Assembly (NCBI GenBank): GCA_027943335.1
Contig: BSBK01002089.1
Span: 275,501 to 339,500, forward strand
DNA length: 64,000 bases
Reading direction: 5' to 3'
Source: Chamaecyparis obtusa
Taxonomy: Eukaryota > Streptophyta > Pinopsida > Cupressales > Cupressaceae
Position 1 is the stretch's first letter. Every line of letters starts with the position of its first letter. Position numbers and translations under genes: made by a program. A model generated the notes under the pieces. That model saw only the letters and a list, made by a program, of their open reading frames with translations, ran no database searches and was not told the origin of the DNA. This document shows, one piece after another, positions 13,202-24,235 of the stretch.

Positions 13202-13219
13202 TTCCCACCGGGTGTGCTA
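13202..13219 (-). promoter_or_regulatory. Primer-binding site of copy 1, mutated
   Basis: Next to the 5' LTR end, the minus strand reads TAGCACACCCGGTGGGAA. Copy 2 reads TGGCACGCCCGGTGGGAG at the same place. The changes TGG to TAG and ACG to ACA are G-to-A. The TGG should pair with the CCA end of a tRNA; I do not assign the tRNA. Confidence 0.65.
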
Positions 13220-13223
13220 GAAT

Positions 13224-13285
13224 TGTTATACACTAAGTTTGCACCCTTGTTTCAAGCTCTCATAGTCTTGATAACCTAGTATAAC
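13224..13285 (-). repeat. 62-bp remnant of the 5' LTR of copy 1
   Basis: It begins TGTTATACACTAAG directly beside the internal region of copy 1 and ends CCTAGTATAAC, which is the version seen in the left LTR (4064-4125). From 13286 the sequence restarts with TATTATACACTGAG and follows the version seen in the right LTR (CTCAATATAACTTGGG). The first 62 bp therefore belong to copy 1 and the rest to copy 2. Confidence 0.7.
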
Positions 13286-15850
13286 TATTATACACTGAGT
13301 TTGCACCTCTTTTTCAAGCTCTTTTGGTCTTGATAACTCAATATAACTTGGGAATCATCTCCAGGTTGTGGGACCTATGCTAACTAAGATGAAACCTCTA
13401 GGTTCTAGGCTAGTTCCTCTTGGATTATCACCCTGATTTGCTTCTTGACTGAAAAGTAAACTTTTGAGGGAAAGGGTTAGAAGGAATGCATGAAAGGGAA
13501 ATAGCTGAAAGCAAATCTACCTACTAGGTGATGCACCAAAAAATAGGGTTTGGATCTCAGTATAGAGGGATGAAACCAGTGAAGGACTTAGGTCTAGGAG
13601 ATCTCAGCTCTCTGGATAGGCTTGCATAAGTATTTCATAAAAGGAGTCTATAACAGAAAGAGGCTATTCAGGGGAAAGAGGATTTTCACACAAAAATAGC
13701 ATTACTGAAGATTCAGACACAATTTATGACCTGCAAACAACACCCACTTCTACAACTGGGTATAGGAATGAGACATGGTTGTTAAGGGGTTAAAGTATAC
13801 CCACAAAGATATTCACATCCAATCACCCACAACAATGCACAAAATTTGTAGAAAAAGAGAAGGACCAAGAACCCTAAGCTATCACTGAGAAACATGTAAA
13901 AATACTGAAAACCAATAAGAGATAATTCACATAAGAAAGCATAAGGACAAGAGAAAGTCATAGAATGCTAAGTAATATCTGAATAATCAATGGGAATTAC
14001 AACTGTAGAAAGCTGAAGGGGAAAAAAATACCACAAATTGCTCTCTAAGAAAGAGGACTTTCTTTTTACAATTGCCAGATTCTGAGCACTAAAGGCTCCA
14101 AAAAACAATATATACAACACTCACTGCACGCAGGCAGGAGTCCAAAAACTAACCAGGGTTACCAGATTTACAATAATATATTAAACCCTAGGGGACTAAG
14201 AACCAAAGTAAAATATGATCATGAATATCTTCCTACAACATCATGGCCGATCGGATAAATGACCCATTCCTATACTACAATCAACCTGTTAACACAACAA
14301 CCTGGATCTAATTTTACTGCAAAAAAGGTCACACCATGAATGCACAAACTGGCACCCCTCTAGGACAAGAATCAACCATTGATGGCTGCCTGGACGTCCT
14401 CATCATTTTCCCTTAATTGCGCATGTCCTAGCGACATAAATTCTTTGAGCTACCATGCCACTACAAACATCTCGCTAGAAGAAAGCCTACGAAAAATAGT
14501 CACACTACCTTGAAAAAGTACTAGTTGCATGATCACATGAGCTCAAAAAGCCTCATGCGATCATGTGATAAGCCTCTTAGAACCTATCTCTGCTTTGTAC
14601 ATGTAAACCAGATCTAACACTGGTGAAAACCCCTACAGAAGACTTCAAAATTGGGCCCCAATGGTTACCAGTTCTTTATTTAAAACTCAGCTATTGATCA
14701 CATTTTTCTCAGCAAATCAGGTGATCTAGATCATCCCCAAAATAGTCGCAAGCCCCTATGAAAGGTCAAAGTCCACATCGCTAGTCAAGAGCAATCGAAA
14801 GTGGGCATACCGACATGTCAGCATCCATGGAACCACCTCGAGCCTTATTGCAAACCTAACATTAAGTTAACCTCGGGTTCATTTTCTCTCTTAGTCACCA
14901 AGTCACTTAACTTTTCCTTAACCTCAGCTACATCCAGCAACCATGTGAAAAATCTTAACCATGCAACCATGCATCCGCAAACTAAGATTCCAATCAGACA
15001 GTAGGCACAAGATCTCATGGGGTCGGAAGATCCCATGGGTGGTTATGACCACCATAGATCTCATTCCACCGCCACCAAACTACAACCCAAACCCACAGAC
15101 CGCAGCGTCACATCGAAAGGAAGATCGATGACCATCATTACACTGCGTGCTTAAATAGGCAGCATCTTTCCTCTGCGGTGTAGTGACAACCAGAAGATTT
15201 TGCCGAGCTTTAACTTTTGTACACGAAGAATAGGCTTGCCGATAGGTGTCATCCTATGACATGATCGCAAGGGAAAGGAATATTCCTTGCGAACATGTGA
15301 CAACCACAAGTTTCAAAGGGAAGGATAGCCACCGGGCCCCACTAGGTTGGAGTTGTACACTTAGGGAAAAAAACACAGAGGGTTTTCAAAACTGAGGTTG
15401 AAAACACACAGGGTTTTTGACACTGAACATTTTTTGGAGCCCTGCAACAGTATTTCCTGCAAGCTTTCAAACTTGAATATCTTTTTGGGTTTTGTGAATT
15501 AAGTGATGCAATCTGAATTGGGGCTTGACAACACATTGAAGAACATAAGGTTGAGATATCACACCTTAAAACCTTGTGGATGTATTTCGCACCTGAAAAT
15601 AGGATTTGGCCAAAAATTACATGATAGGGAATTTTGGGTAACATTTTGGCGACTTCTGCGGGATGTCAGCCCGCTAGACATGGATCAGTGGCCTTGACAT
15701 ATCCATTGGGCATGGGGTCATTTCTAAACACAAAACTTTGATAGAGACAAAACTGAACTGGAAAGACCAAACTGTGCATGGGCACTTCTTTGAAAGTAGG
15801 GAACTAACCTAGAAAATAGGGAAAGAAAGTAGGAAACACATATTTAGAGA
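13286..15850 (-). repeat. 3' LTR of Tat-like copy 2
   Basis: It starts TATTATACACTGAG (expected TG is now TA). It matches 22138-24204 almost base for base from about 13340 to 15363. The inner end is not sharply defined, at about 15.75-15.9 kb. A TATA-like site (minus strand GTATATATTG) lies at 14107-14115. Small open frames at 14801-15697 are not supported as genes. Confidence 0.75.
14107..14115 (-). promoter_or_regulatory. TATA-like site conserved in the three Tat-like LTRs
   Basis: The minus strand reads GTATATATTG here, and equivalents lie at 22955-22964 and 4825-4833. All three are followed by the conserved GGAGCCTTTAGTGCTCA stretch (with small changes), so this is a plausible core promoter for the element RNA, reading toward lower coordinates. 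No transcript evidence is available. Confidence 0.45.
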
Positions 15851-15951
15851 ATTTACAAGAACTTTTACAGAGAGGGATTAACCTCAAAGAAAGGCTTCAG
15901 ATGGAAACCATTTATTGATATTGGCAGGGCATCTCCTTCAAGAGTTGAAAG

Positions 15952-17129
15952 CTAAAAAGTGTTTGATCCTTTGCACTCTGTTATAACAAATGGTCCACCC
16001 CAAAATGAATCAAATTTTGTATGTCTACCAGGCCTTGACTTGAATTCATCCCATTTGAGGACAATGTCACCAACCTTGAAATTCTTGATCCTGGCTCTTT
16101 TGTCAAAACTCTTCTTTGTTTGATTTTGATGGAATTCCATACCCTGCATTGATTTGTTTATGAGCTCCTCTAGCTCCATCAACTGGGCATATTTGATTTG
16201 CATAGGATCACTTTCTTCAAATAGGGCATACTGAGTGGCTAAGTCTAGAGCTGGTAATTCAGTTGAAATAGATAACTTAGCCTCCCTGCCATACACCAAC
16301 ATGTATGGGGAATTACCAATGATTTTCTTTGGAGTAATTCTATCTAATCACAAGGCAGATCTCAATTTAGTATGCCAGTCCCTTTGATTATCCCGCAGGG
16401 TCTTTTTGATTATTCTAATCAGGTTCTTATTTGTTGACTCTGCCAAACCATTCCCTTGAGGATAGTAATTTGAACTTGTATTCAAATAGATGCCATTCCT
16501 GACTGCCCACTTTGAGACTTTGAGGCATGTGAATGCCAATACATTATCTGAAATGATGGAATCAGGAGTGCCAAACCTATGAATTAAATCATCATAAAAA
16601 CTCAATACAGCACCCTCATTTGCTTCTTTTAAAGCCACCACTTTTGTCCATCTAGTGAAATAATCATTTGCAGTGATTATCCATTTGTGTCCTGCACTAG
16701 ATGGAGGGTTAATCATTCCTATGAAATCTATACCCCACTTCATGAAAGGTTGATCTACTTTGATTGGTTGAAGGGGCAGAGTAGCAAGCCTCTCTTTGCC
16801 TGAAAACATAGCACACTTGCGCATTTCTTGACATAATCATGACTATCCTTAAAGATAGATGGCCAATAGTATCTAGCCCTCATGATTTTATAAGCAGTAG
16901 TCCTAGGAGAAAAGTGGCCACCAAAGGGACCATCATGAAATTCAAATAGGACCTCACCTACCTTTTCTGAATCAATGCATCTTAAAAGGACACCATTGTG
17001 ATCCTTTCTAAAAAGAACATTATCTATTAGCACAAAAGGAATAGATTGCAATCTATAGTACCTCCTTTTTGCTGAATCCAAACCCATAGAACATTGTCCT
17101 GTCTTCAAGTAATTAATCATGTTGGACAA
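15952..17129 (-). pseudogene. Integrase of Tat-like copy 2
   Basis: The N-terminal part (17129-16755) has the HHCC region beginning FHDGPFGGHFSP. A one-base deletion near 16815 shifts the frame inside the CxxC (copy 1 reads KCIKCAMF), and the core continues from 16824. The catalytic set is visible as Asp in WGIDFIG, Asp in IISDNV and Glu in GLAESTN. A stop near 16348 divides the core from the C-terminal domain (16302-15952) with VGDIVLKWD and WGGPF. Copies 1 and 2 break at different places, so neither stop set is ancestral here. Confidence 0.85.
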
Positions 17130-18917
17130 CTAGCTTGTTGCCTTATCTTGCTCTTTAGTAGAATGCACCACCAGAGATGCATCCATGTATTCCAATTTCT
17201 TTGAACTTTCATCCTCTACCAGATGCTCACAAAGACCTCTTGCTCTAACCAGCTTGGTAGTCTGAATATCTATGTCATATTCCATCACCTTAGTGATCCA
17301 ACCAGCTCTTTTCTCATTAAGGTCTTTGGAAAGAAAAAATTCTTTGACACTTGGATGAGTAACCATCAAATGCACCTTGCTATGGGTCAGAAAATGTCTG
17401 AATTTTTTGAGGCTCTTTACCATATAAAGTACATGTTTCTCTACAAAGGAGTACCTTTGTTCATATTCTTCTAAGCCTTTGCTAAAGAAAGCAATAGGTT
17501 GTTCCAATCCTTCAGCATTCTCTTGGGTCAACATTGTAGATATAGCATCCGAACCTCCATAAGAATAAAGGATAAAATCCTTATTGAAATTTGGGTTTAA
17601 TAGGGCAGGAGCTTCTGTTAAGGCTTCTTTAATAGCTTGGAAGTTAACTTTTCCCTCTTTAGTCCAACTGAAAGCTGAACCCTTCTTCAACATGGTTGTC
17701 AAAGGCCTGAGTAAATCTGCAATGTTAGGCAAGAATCTCCTAACAAAATTTATCTTCCCTATGAAAGATTGGAGACCTTTCTTGTGATGGGGTAGGGGTA
17801 GCTCTAAAATTTCTGCAATCCTCTCAGGGTCCACTATAATTCCTTCTTTGGATACTACACATCCCAACAGTTTTCCCTCATGAACTACAAATACACACTT
17901 CTTGGGATTAAGGGATATCCCAAATTCTCTGCATCTTTCAAAAATCTACCTCAGATGTTTGATGTGGCCTGCTACATGCTTTGAGTAGATAGTTATGTCA
18001 TCTAGGTAGACCAACACAAACTTGTACATGAGGCTTTTAAAGGCCATATCCATCACCTTTTGAAATGTAGCACCTACATTTGACAAACCAAAGGGCACCT
18101 TTTGATATGCCATGGTTCCCCACTTGGTTGTAAATGTAGTCTTATATTGATCCTCTTCTTTTACTAAGAGTTGATTGTATCCTGAATAGCCATCCAATAA
18201 TGAAAATCTCTTGGATCCAGAGACACATTGTAGAATTTTCTCCATAAAGGGTAGTGGATGGCGATCTTTTAATGAGGCTTTGTTCAAATCCCTAAAGTCA
18301 ACACATAACCTCAGTTCCCCATTCTTCTTTCTGACAAGAACAAGGTTGGAAACCCAACTAATATGCTTAATGGGGTAGATGATGCCACTCTCTATTAGCT
18401 TGAGCACTTCCTTATGCATAAGTGGCTCAAGCTTAGGATTAACAGGCCTTTATTTTTGCATTACTAGTTTGGCATTAGGCTCTAATTCAATGGTATGCTG
18501 AGCAAGGGCAGGATTGAAACCTTTGAGATCTTCATACTGCCAAGAAAAAACATCGCTGAATTCCTTGAATAATTTTCTATAAGCTTGCTTTTCTAATTCA
18601 ATATTTACCTTTCCAAATTGTAAGCTCTTGCCTGGTTCCAACTCTAATTCAACACAATGTTCTTGTTGGACAACCAGGCCAGCTTTTCTCTTCTTGACTT
18701 CATCATCCTTGTTGAAGATAGTCTCTAAGGTGACGAGACCTTTAGGCATCTTATTAGATCTAAGTTGTATCACTTGATCACCATAGTTCTGTGATAACCT
18801 CTTTTGATTATGCCTTGAAAAGACATCTTCTTCAAACAAGAATTGCAGAATTTGTTCATCATTGTCAAACACTTTCCAATTGACATTGTTATTAGGAATA
18901 GATGGTTTGACAATCAC
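17130..18917 (-). pseudogene. Reverse transcriptase and RNase H of Tat-like copy 2
   Basis: The linker (18917-18450) leads into the RT (18419-17946: NGELRLCVDFRDLNKA, LDGYSGYNQ, VPFGLSN, VLVYLDDI). TAG at 17948-17946 ends that frame. The palm end and RNase H follow in 17867-17130. In that frame the first RNase H Asp is Tyr103 (SYGG instead of TDAS), the Glu is His145 (EKH), the next Asp is Thr170 (VTH for TDH), and the last is Glu in GLCEH. A CAA-to-TAA stop near 18450 (copy 1 keeps CAA) separates linker and RT. The RT motifs themselves are intact. Confidence 0.88.
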
Positions 18918-18929
18918 TTTGATATGCTG

Positions 18930-19350
18930 CTAATCTGCCTCTTTTGAAATTCTATTGGGGATGTCAAACTGAGATCTAATAGCAGCTAACCTATCTGCAT
19001 TTTGATTTAACCTTCTAGGGATAGCAACAATATTGAAAGCATGGAAATCTTCATTTGCATTCCAAACTCTATGTTTGTATGCTTTCATGCTATCATTCTT
19101 GGTTGTGCTTATCCCTCTTACTTGGCTGACAACAAGCTCACTGTCACCATAAACTTTCAAGGCCTTAAGCCCTCTTTTTCTAGCCCATTCTAGTCCATTG
19201 ACTAGACTTTCATATTCTGCAATATTACTAGTAAAGGAAAAACTAAATCTAAAGGTAGTATAATACCTTTCTCCTTTAAGGGACACCAGCATAGCACCAC
19301 CACTAGAACCATGTCTGCTTCTAGCTCCATCAAACTATAGTTCCCAAACC
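18930..19350 (-). pseudogene. Extra RNase H domain between PR and RT, copy 2
   Basis: The frame reads VWEL, TAG (19337-19335), FDGARSRHGSSGGAM and continues to 18930. The TAG replaces a Phe codon kept in copy 1. Catalytic D (FDGA), E (AEYESLVNGLEWA), D (VYGDSELVVSQV) and D (NQNADRLA) are all present. The domain is about 135 residues, as expected for an RNase HI fold. It lies upstream of the RT in both copies, so the order is a property of the family. It ends at TAG (about 18930); copy 1 has its own stop one codon later. Confidence 0.85.
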
Positions 19351-20390
19351 TGACTATTCTGATCTTTTGAGTTAGCATCCTTGAAAAGGTTGGGCTCTAT
19401 AGCATCATTTTCTTGTAACAAGTAGTTTCCCAAACCAGCATTCCAAACAACATGCTCTGATTCTCTTTCATCTAGGAAAATATCAGGGATATCTCCTATC
19501 TTGGTGCTTGTTTCACTAAAGGTTTGGAAATCATTGTTATCAAATATGGGGCAGTTTACATTGATTTCATTAGACACATAAGGTTCTACATAGTGTGCTA
19601 CCAATTTTTTTGACTTAATGGTAACCTTGGTACCATATCTTGTGTGAAATAACATGTGAGTCCAATCAGAAGATAGATAACCACATATCTTGGCTGTGAA
19701 TTCTCTTGATAAACATATAGCAAACAATGAAAGGAGATCTATGATATATATGTCAAGGAGGATAGAAAAATTAGGACTAGCATGTAAGATCAGACTGGTA
19801 TCTTTAGCCATACCTATAGTACTGACTAAGGACCCATCAAGTTGTGTGACATTCTTTTGGAAGGGTTCATATTTCAGTCCTAATTGGTCAGCCACTTTCT
19901 TGGGCATTACAGTACTAGTAGCTCCACTATCTACCATGCAATTATGTACTAGAGAATCTCCAATAATTAAAGATACATAAAAGGGAGGTGGCTTTGAATT
20001 CCTACCTTGCATGGCATTGGCTTTGGAGTTGCTACTTGGAGCCTCTTTTTCTTGATTGGTGTTGACCAACATTGGCTTTGCGGCTTCTTTTGCAAGTTGA
20101 GGAGTTGCTGCTTCTGACATAGCCTTCTTCAAAATCTCAAGTTGTCCTGGAATAGACAAAGAGTCCCACATGGACATGGTGACACTCACCTTCTTCATGC
20201 TGTCTACAATGTTATAAGGTGCCACAGTGTGTATCTTTTGTTGTGCCTTTACTATGATGGGCTCTGCCTCTTTTGGAACTTGGCCTTCTTTTCTTGTGAT
20301 GATAGGAACCTCCTTAAATGTGGTAGGAGCAGCTTGCTGCAGTGGCTCTACAGATGTAGTGGCCTTAGTACCAGAATTTGCTCTCTCCAT
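19338..20390 (-). pseudogene. Protease region of Tat-like copy 2
   Basis: A 351-codon open frame continues the gag frame. It has a charged, Ala/Pro-rich N-terminal third, then KPPPFYVSLIIG, the active site DSGAT (NCMVDSGATSTVMPKKVA), QLGLKYEPF and a hydrophobic strand LLDIYIIDLLSLFAI. It ends at the TAG just before FDGA, so protease and RNase H were probably one reading frame. The plus-strand frames at 19690-20462 are shadows. Confidence 0.82.
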
Positions 20391-21975
20391 GTCTTGGGCT
20401 CTCCTCTTTGCTCTTGTGTAGGCAACAAATGTAGCATCATCATTGACTCCATTGAAGTCTAGTTGCTCCCAATTGAAGAGAGCAGTCTCATTCTCTTGTG
20501 TTTCTTATTGAGGAATTGTCCCACTAGATGAAGGCTCTGATTGAGTATATGAGGCACTTTGGGCCATCAGAGCTTGATTCATTAATCCATTTGAACATGT
20601 AGCCTGATTGTGAGGCTGATTGCAAGGGGAACACCATTGATAATCCATAGCCATATTATTTTGGCTAGGAACCATATCCCTCACTGGATTTGTAGATTTG
20701 AGAGGTGCAAGGTTATATGGTTGAAATGGTCTCTAATTAAAGCTTTGTTTTTGTCCCTGATAGCCTCCTTGGTATGGTGGCCTATTTTGTTGATAAGGCT
20801 GTCCCTAATTTTGATATTGCTGGTTAGGACTTTGGCCTTGTTGTTGGAAGGGTGGCCCGATGCCTTGATTTTGTTTCTTCAAATTTGTGACCTCTTTGGT
20901 TAGAGTCTGCATCAAGTTTGTCATTTCTTGCATATGAGTTTGCATACTAGTTTTCTGACTACTCTTCATCTCTTGTGGCTCTTGAGAGAAATTTTTTGTT
21001 AAGTCTTGACCATTGGTGCTAGCTTGAGGAGCTGATATTGTGGGAATAGGGGTAAATGGGGGTACCTGTGTAGGTGCAAAGGGCTGGAGACTAGGGAAGA
21101 TAGGCATGGGAGGTCTTCTTTGTATCATGCCTACCTGGATCAAACAATTTTCAACCCTGATAGCAGTGTCAAAGGCTTTTGGTAAAGTGGTACCACCCAT
21201 AGACTGGATCATGATAGAAATTTGTTTATTTAGACTTTGCAAGTAGTACAGGAAGGCATGGTCAGCTGATGGCCTTACAGAGACTGGGATTCTATTCCAT
21301 GTCTTAAGGAACCTACTATTGAAATCTGTCATTTGTTCTTGAGGGTCTCTCTTAATGGTTGTTAACTGCTCAACCAGAGACAAATTATCTGATTTATCCT
21401 CAAAATGTTTTCTTAATGCATCCCCTAATTCATCCCATGAAGTGATAAAACCAACAGTTAAATTTCTAAACCACTCTAGAGCCTTACCTTTCAGATATGC
21501 TGCTAATAACTTTGTTGCTATGTCTTCTTGCGTTATATTGTGAATGCTGCAGATGGTAGTCACATCTCTTATGTGCTCAAAGGCTGTTGTCTGCCCTTCA
21601 CCAGTGAAATAAGGAATACTCTTAAGTGCCACCAAGGGCACATCATGATGTAATGCAAAAATTAATGGACTCCCTTGATTGAAAGGTGCAAAGGAAAAAT
21701 TTATAGCCATTGTATGAGCTGGAATCTGAAGATTAACAACTATATGAGTTGTATTTGCTGCTAGATTTAAATCTTCTTCTAGATCTTGGGTTAGAGATCT
21801 GGCACTTCTTCTAGAATGAAAGGGAGAAGGTCTCCTTTCTGATGTATTAGGAGGTGTAGATTGAACTCTCCTTTTAGGGGATGTTCTTTGAGTTGACCTA
21901 CTTTTGTGACTTCTTTTTGAGGGCTACTCTAAAAAAATGGTGGGTTTTGAGCTTCTAGTCTCAATCTTTCTCATA
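20391..21975 (-). pseudogene. gag of Tat-like copy 2
   Basis: The likely start is ATG at 21975 (MRKIETRSSKP, as in copy 1). A TAG follows shortly (LE-stop-PSK; copy 1 reads LEFPSK). A long open part (21710-20805) holds the retrotransposon-gag domain (WFRNLTVGFITSWDEL, FLKTWNRIP, AFLYYLQSL), then Pro/Gln-rich sequence and a coiled-coil-like stretch (MTNLMQTLTKEVTNLKKQ). Near 20600-20640 the frame reads WCSPCNQPHNQATC, a C-x2-C-x3-H-x4-C zinc knuckle. A few further stops lie downstream. The product is the capsid and RNA-binding protein of the particle. Confidence 0.82.
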
Positions 21976-22114
21976 AGCCTTAAACAAGGTTGGCCTGAAC
22001 CTTTGAAACCAATGGAGTCACTAGATATACTTGGTAAAACAACCTCTAAAGGTTTATATTATGCAACTTGCATATCAGAGATGACATAATTTGAACAAAT
22101 GAACTTCTTTTACT

Positions 22115-22132
22115 CTCCCACCGGGCGTGCCA
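22115..22132 (-). promoter_or_regulatory. Primer-binding site of Tat-like copy 2
   Basis: Beside the LTR end at 22138 the minus strand reads TGGCACGCCCGGTGGGAG, beginning with TGG as expected for pairing with a tRNA CCA end. The tRNA is not assigned because I could not match it from memory. Confidence 0.7.
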
Positions 22133-22137
22133 GAAAA

Positions 22138-24204
22138 TGTTATACACTAAGTTTTTACCTCTATCTCAAGCTCTCTTGGTCTTGATAACTCAGTATAACT
22201 TGGGAATCATCTCTAGGTTGTGGGACCTATGCTAACTAAGATGAAACCTCTAGGTTCTAGGCTGGTTCCTCTTGGATTATCACCCTGATTTGGTTCTTGA
22301 CTAAAAAGTAAACTTTTGAGGGAAAGGGTTAGAAGGAATGCATGAAAGGGAAATAGCTGAAAGAAAATCTACCTACTAGGTGATGCACCAAAAAATAGGG
22401 TTTGGATCTCAGTATAGAGGGATGAAACCAGTGAAGGACTTAGGTCTAGGAGATCTCAGCTCTCTGGATAGGCTTGCATAAGTATTTCATAAAAGGAGTC
22501 TATAACAGAAAGAGGCTATTCAGGGGAAAGAGGATTTTCACACAAAATAGCATTACTGAAGATTCAGACACAATTTATGACCTGCAAACAATGTCCACTT
22601 CTACAACTAGGCATAAGAATGAGACATGGTTGTTAAGGGGTTAAAGTATACCCACAAAGATATTCACATCCAATCACCCACAACAATGCACAAAATTTGC
22701 AGAAAAAGAGGACCAAGAACCCTAAGCTATCACTAAGAAACATGTAAAAATATTGAAAACCAATAAGAGATAATTCACATAAGAAATCATAAGGATAAGA
22801 GAAAGTCATAGAATGCTTTGTAATATCTGAATAATCAATGGGACTTACAATTGTAGAAAGTTGAAGGGGCAAAAAATACCACAAATTGCTCTCTAAGAAA
22901 GAGGACTTTCTTTTTACAATTGCCAGATTCTGAGCACTAAAGGCTCCAAAAAACAATATATATAACACTCACTACATGCAGGCAGGAGTCCAAAAACTAA
23001 CCAGGGTTACCAGATTTATAATAATATATTAAACCCTAGGGGACTGAGAACCAAAGTCAAATTTGATCATGAATATCTTCCTGCAACATCATGGTTGATC
23101 AGATAAATGACCCATTCCTGTACTGCAATCAACCTACAAACATAACAACCTGGATCTGATTTTACTGCATAAAAGGTCATGCCATGAATGCACAAACTGG
23201 TACCCCTCTAGGACAAGAATTGACCCCTAACAGCTGCCTGGACCTCCTCATCATCTTCCCTTAACTGCGCATGTCCTAGCAACATAAATTCTTTGAGCTA
23301 CCGCGCCGCCGGAAACATCTCACTAGAAGAAAGCCCACAAAAAATAGTCACACTGCCTTGAAAAAGTACTGGTTGCATGATCACATGAGCTCAAAAAGGC
23401 TCATGAGATCATGGGACAAGCCTCTTAGAACCTGTCTCTACTTCGCACATGTAAACCGGATCCAACACTGGTGAAAACCCTTGCAGAAGACTTCAAAATT
23501 GGGCCCCAATGGTTACCAATTCTTTATTTAAAACTTGGCTATTGATCACATTTTTCTCGGCAAATTGGATGATCTAGATCATCCCCAAAATAGTCGCAAG
23601 CCCCTATGAAAGGTCAAAGTCCACATCGCTAGTCAAGAGCCAATCGAAAGTGGGCATACCGACATGTCAGCATCCATAGAACCACTTGAAGCCTTACTAC
23701 AAACCTAACATTAAGTTAACCTCGGGTTCATTTTCTCTGTTAGTCGCCAAGTCACTTAACTTTTCCTTAACCTTGGCTACATCCAGCGACCATGCGAAAA
23801 CTCTTAAACGCACATCCACAAACTAAGATTCCAATCGGACGGCGGGCGCAAGATCTCATGGGGTCAGAAGATCCCATGAGATCTTATGACCACCATAGAT
23901 CTCATTCCACCGCCACCAAACTGTAACTCGGACCCATAGACGACAACATCACATCGGAAGGAAGATCGACGACCATAGTTACAATGTGCGCTTAAAGAAG
24001 AAACATCTTTCCTCAGCGGTGTAGCGACAACCACAAGATTTTGCCGAGCTTTAACTTTTGCAGACGAAGAATGGGCCTGCCGATAGGTGTCATCCTGTCG
24101 CATGATCGCAAGGCCAAGGAATATTCCTTGCAAACATGCAACAACCACAACTTTCAAAGGGAAGGATAGCCACCGGGCCCCACCAGGTTGGAGTTGCGCA
24201 CTTA
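22138..24204 (-). repeat. 5' LTR of Tat-like copy 2, interrupted
   Basis: It starts TGTTATACACTAAG at 22138 and matches 13286-15363 nearly base for base. At 24204 the match stops after GTTGCGCACTTA, where the 3' LTR continues with GGGAAAAAAACAC (from about 15364). The CACTA terminus begins there. A TATA-like site lies at 22955-22964. The remaining part of this LTR is not found elsewhere in the window. Confidence 0.8.
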
Positions 24205-24235
24205 CACTAGTACAAAAACAACAAAATTAGACTAA

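Larger units (their letters stand above)
4064..13285 (-). mobile_element. Ty3/gypsy Tat-like retrotransposon, copy 1 (older, broken)
   Basis: The minus-strand order is 5' LTR remnant (13224-13285), primer-binding site (about 13202-13219), gag (13059 down), protease, an extra RNase H, reverse transcriptase, RNase H, integrase (to 6983), then the 3' LTR (to 4064). The left LTR starts TGTTATACACTAAG at 4064, and the same start occurs at 13224. Only 62 bp of the 5' LTR remain before another LTR starts at 13286. The coding region has many stops and frameshifts and resembles copy 2 closely. The left LTR differs strongly from the LTRs of copy 2, so this is an older, separate insertion. Confidence 0.8.
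13286..24204 (-). mobile_element. Ty3/gypsy Tat-like retrotransposon, copy 2
   Basis: The minus-strand order is 5' LTR (22138-24204, interrupted), primer-binding site (22115-22132), gag, protease, extra RNase H, RT, RNase H, integrase, 3' LTR (13286 to about 15.85 kb). The two LTRs of this copy are very similar over about 2 kb, unlike LTR1 of copy 1. It appears to sit inside the 5' LTR of copy 1. The CACTA element at 24205 removes the end of its 5' LTR from view, so the outer boundary and target-site duplication cannot be checked here. Confidence 0.8.

Noticed and set aside
14801..15697. Open frames in the 13.3-15.9 kb LTR
   Set aside because: They fall in an LTR and are not shared in frame with the other LTRs.
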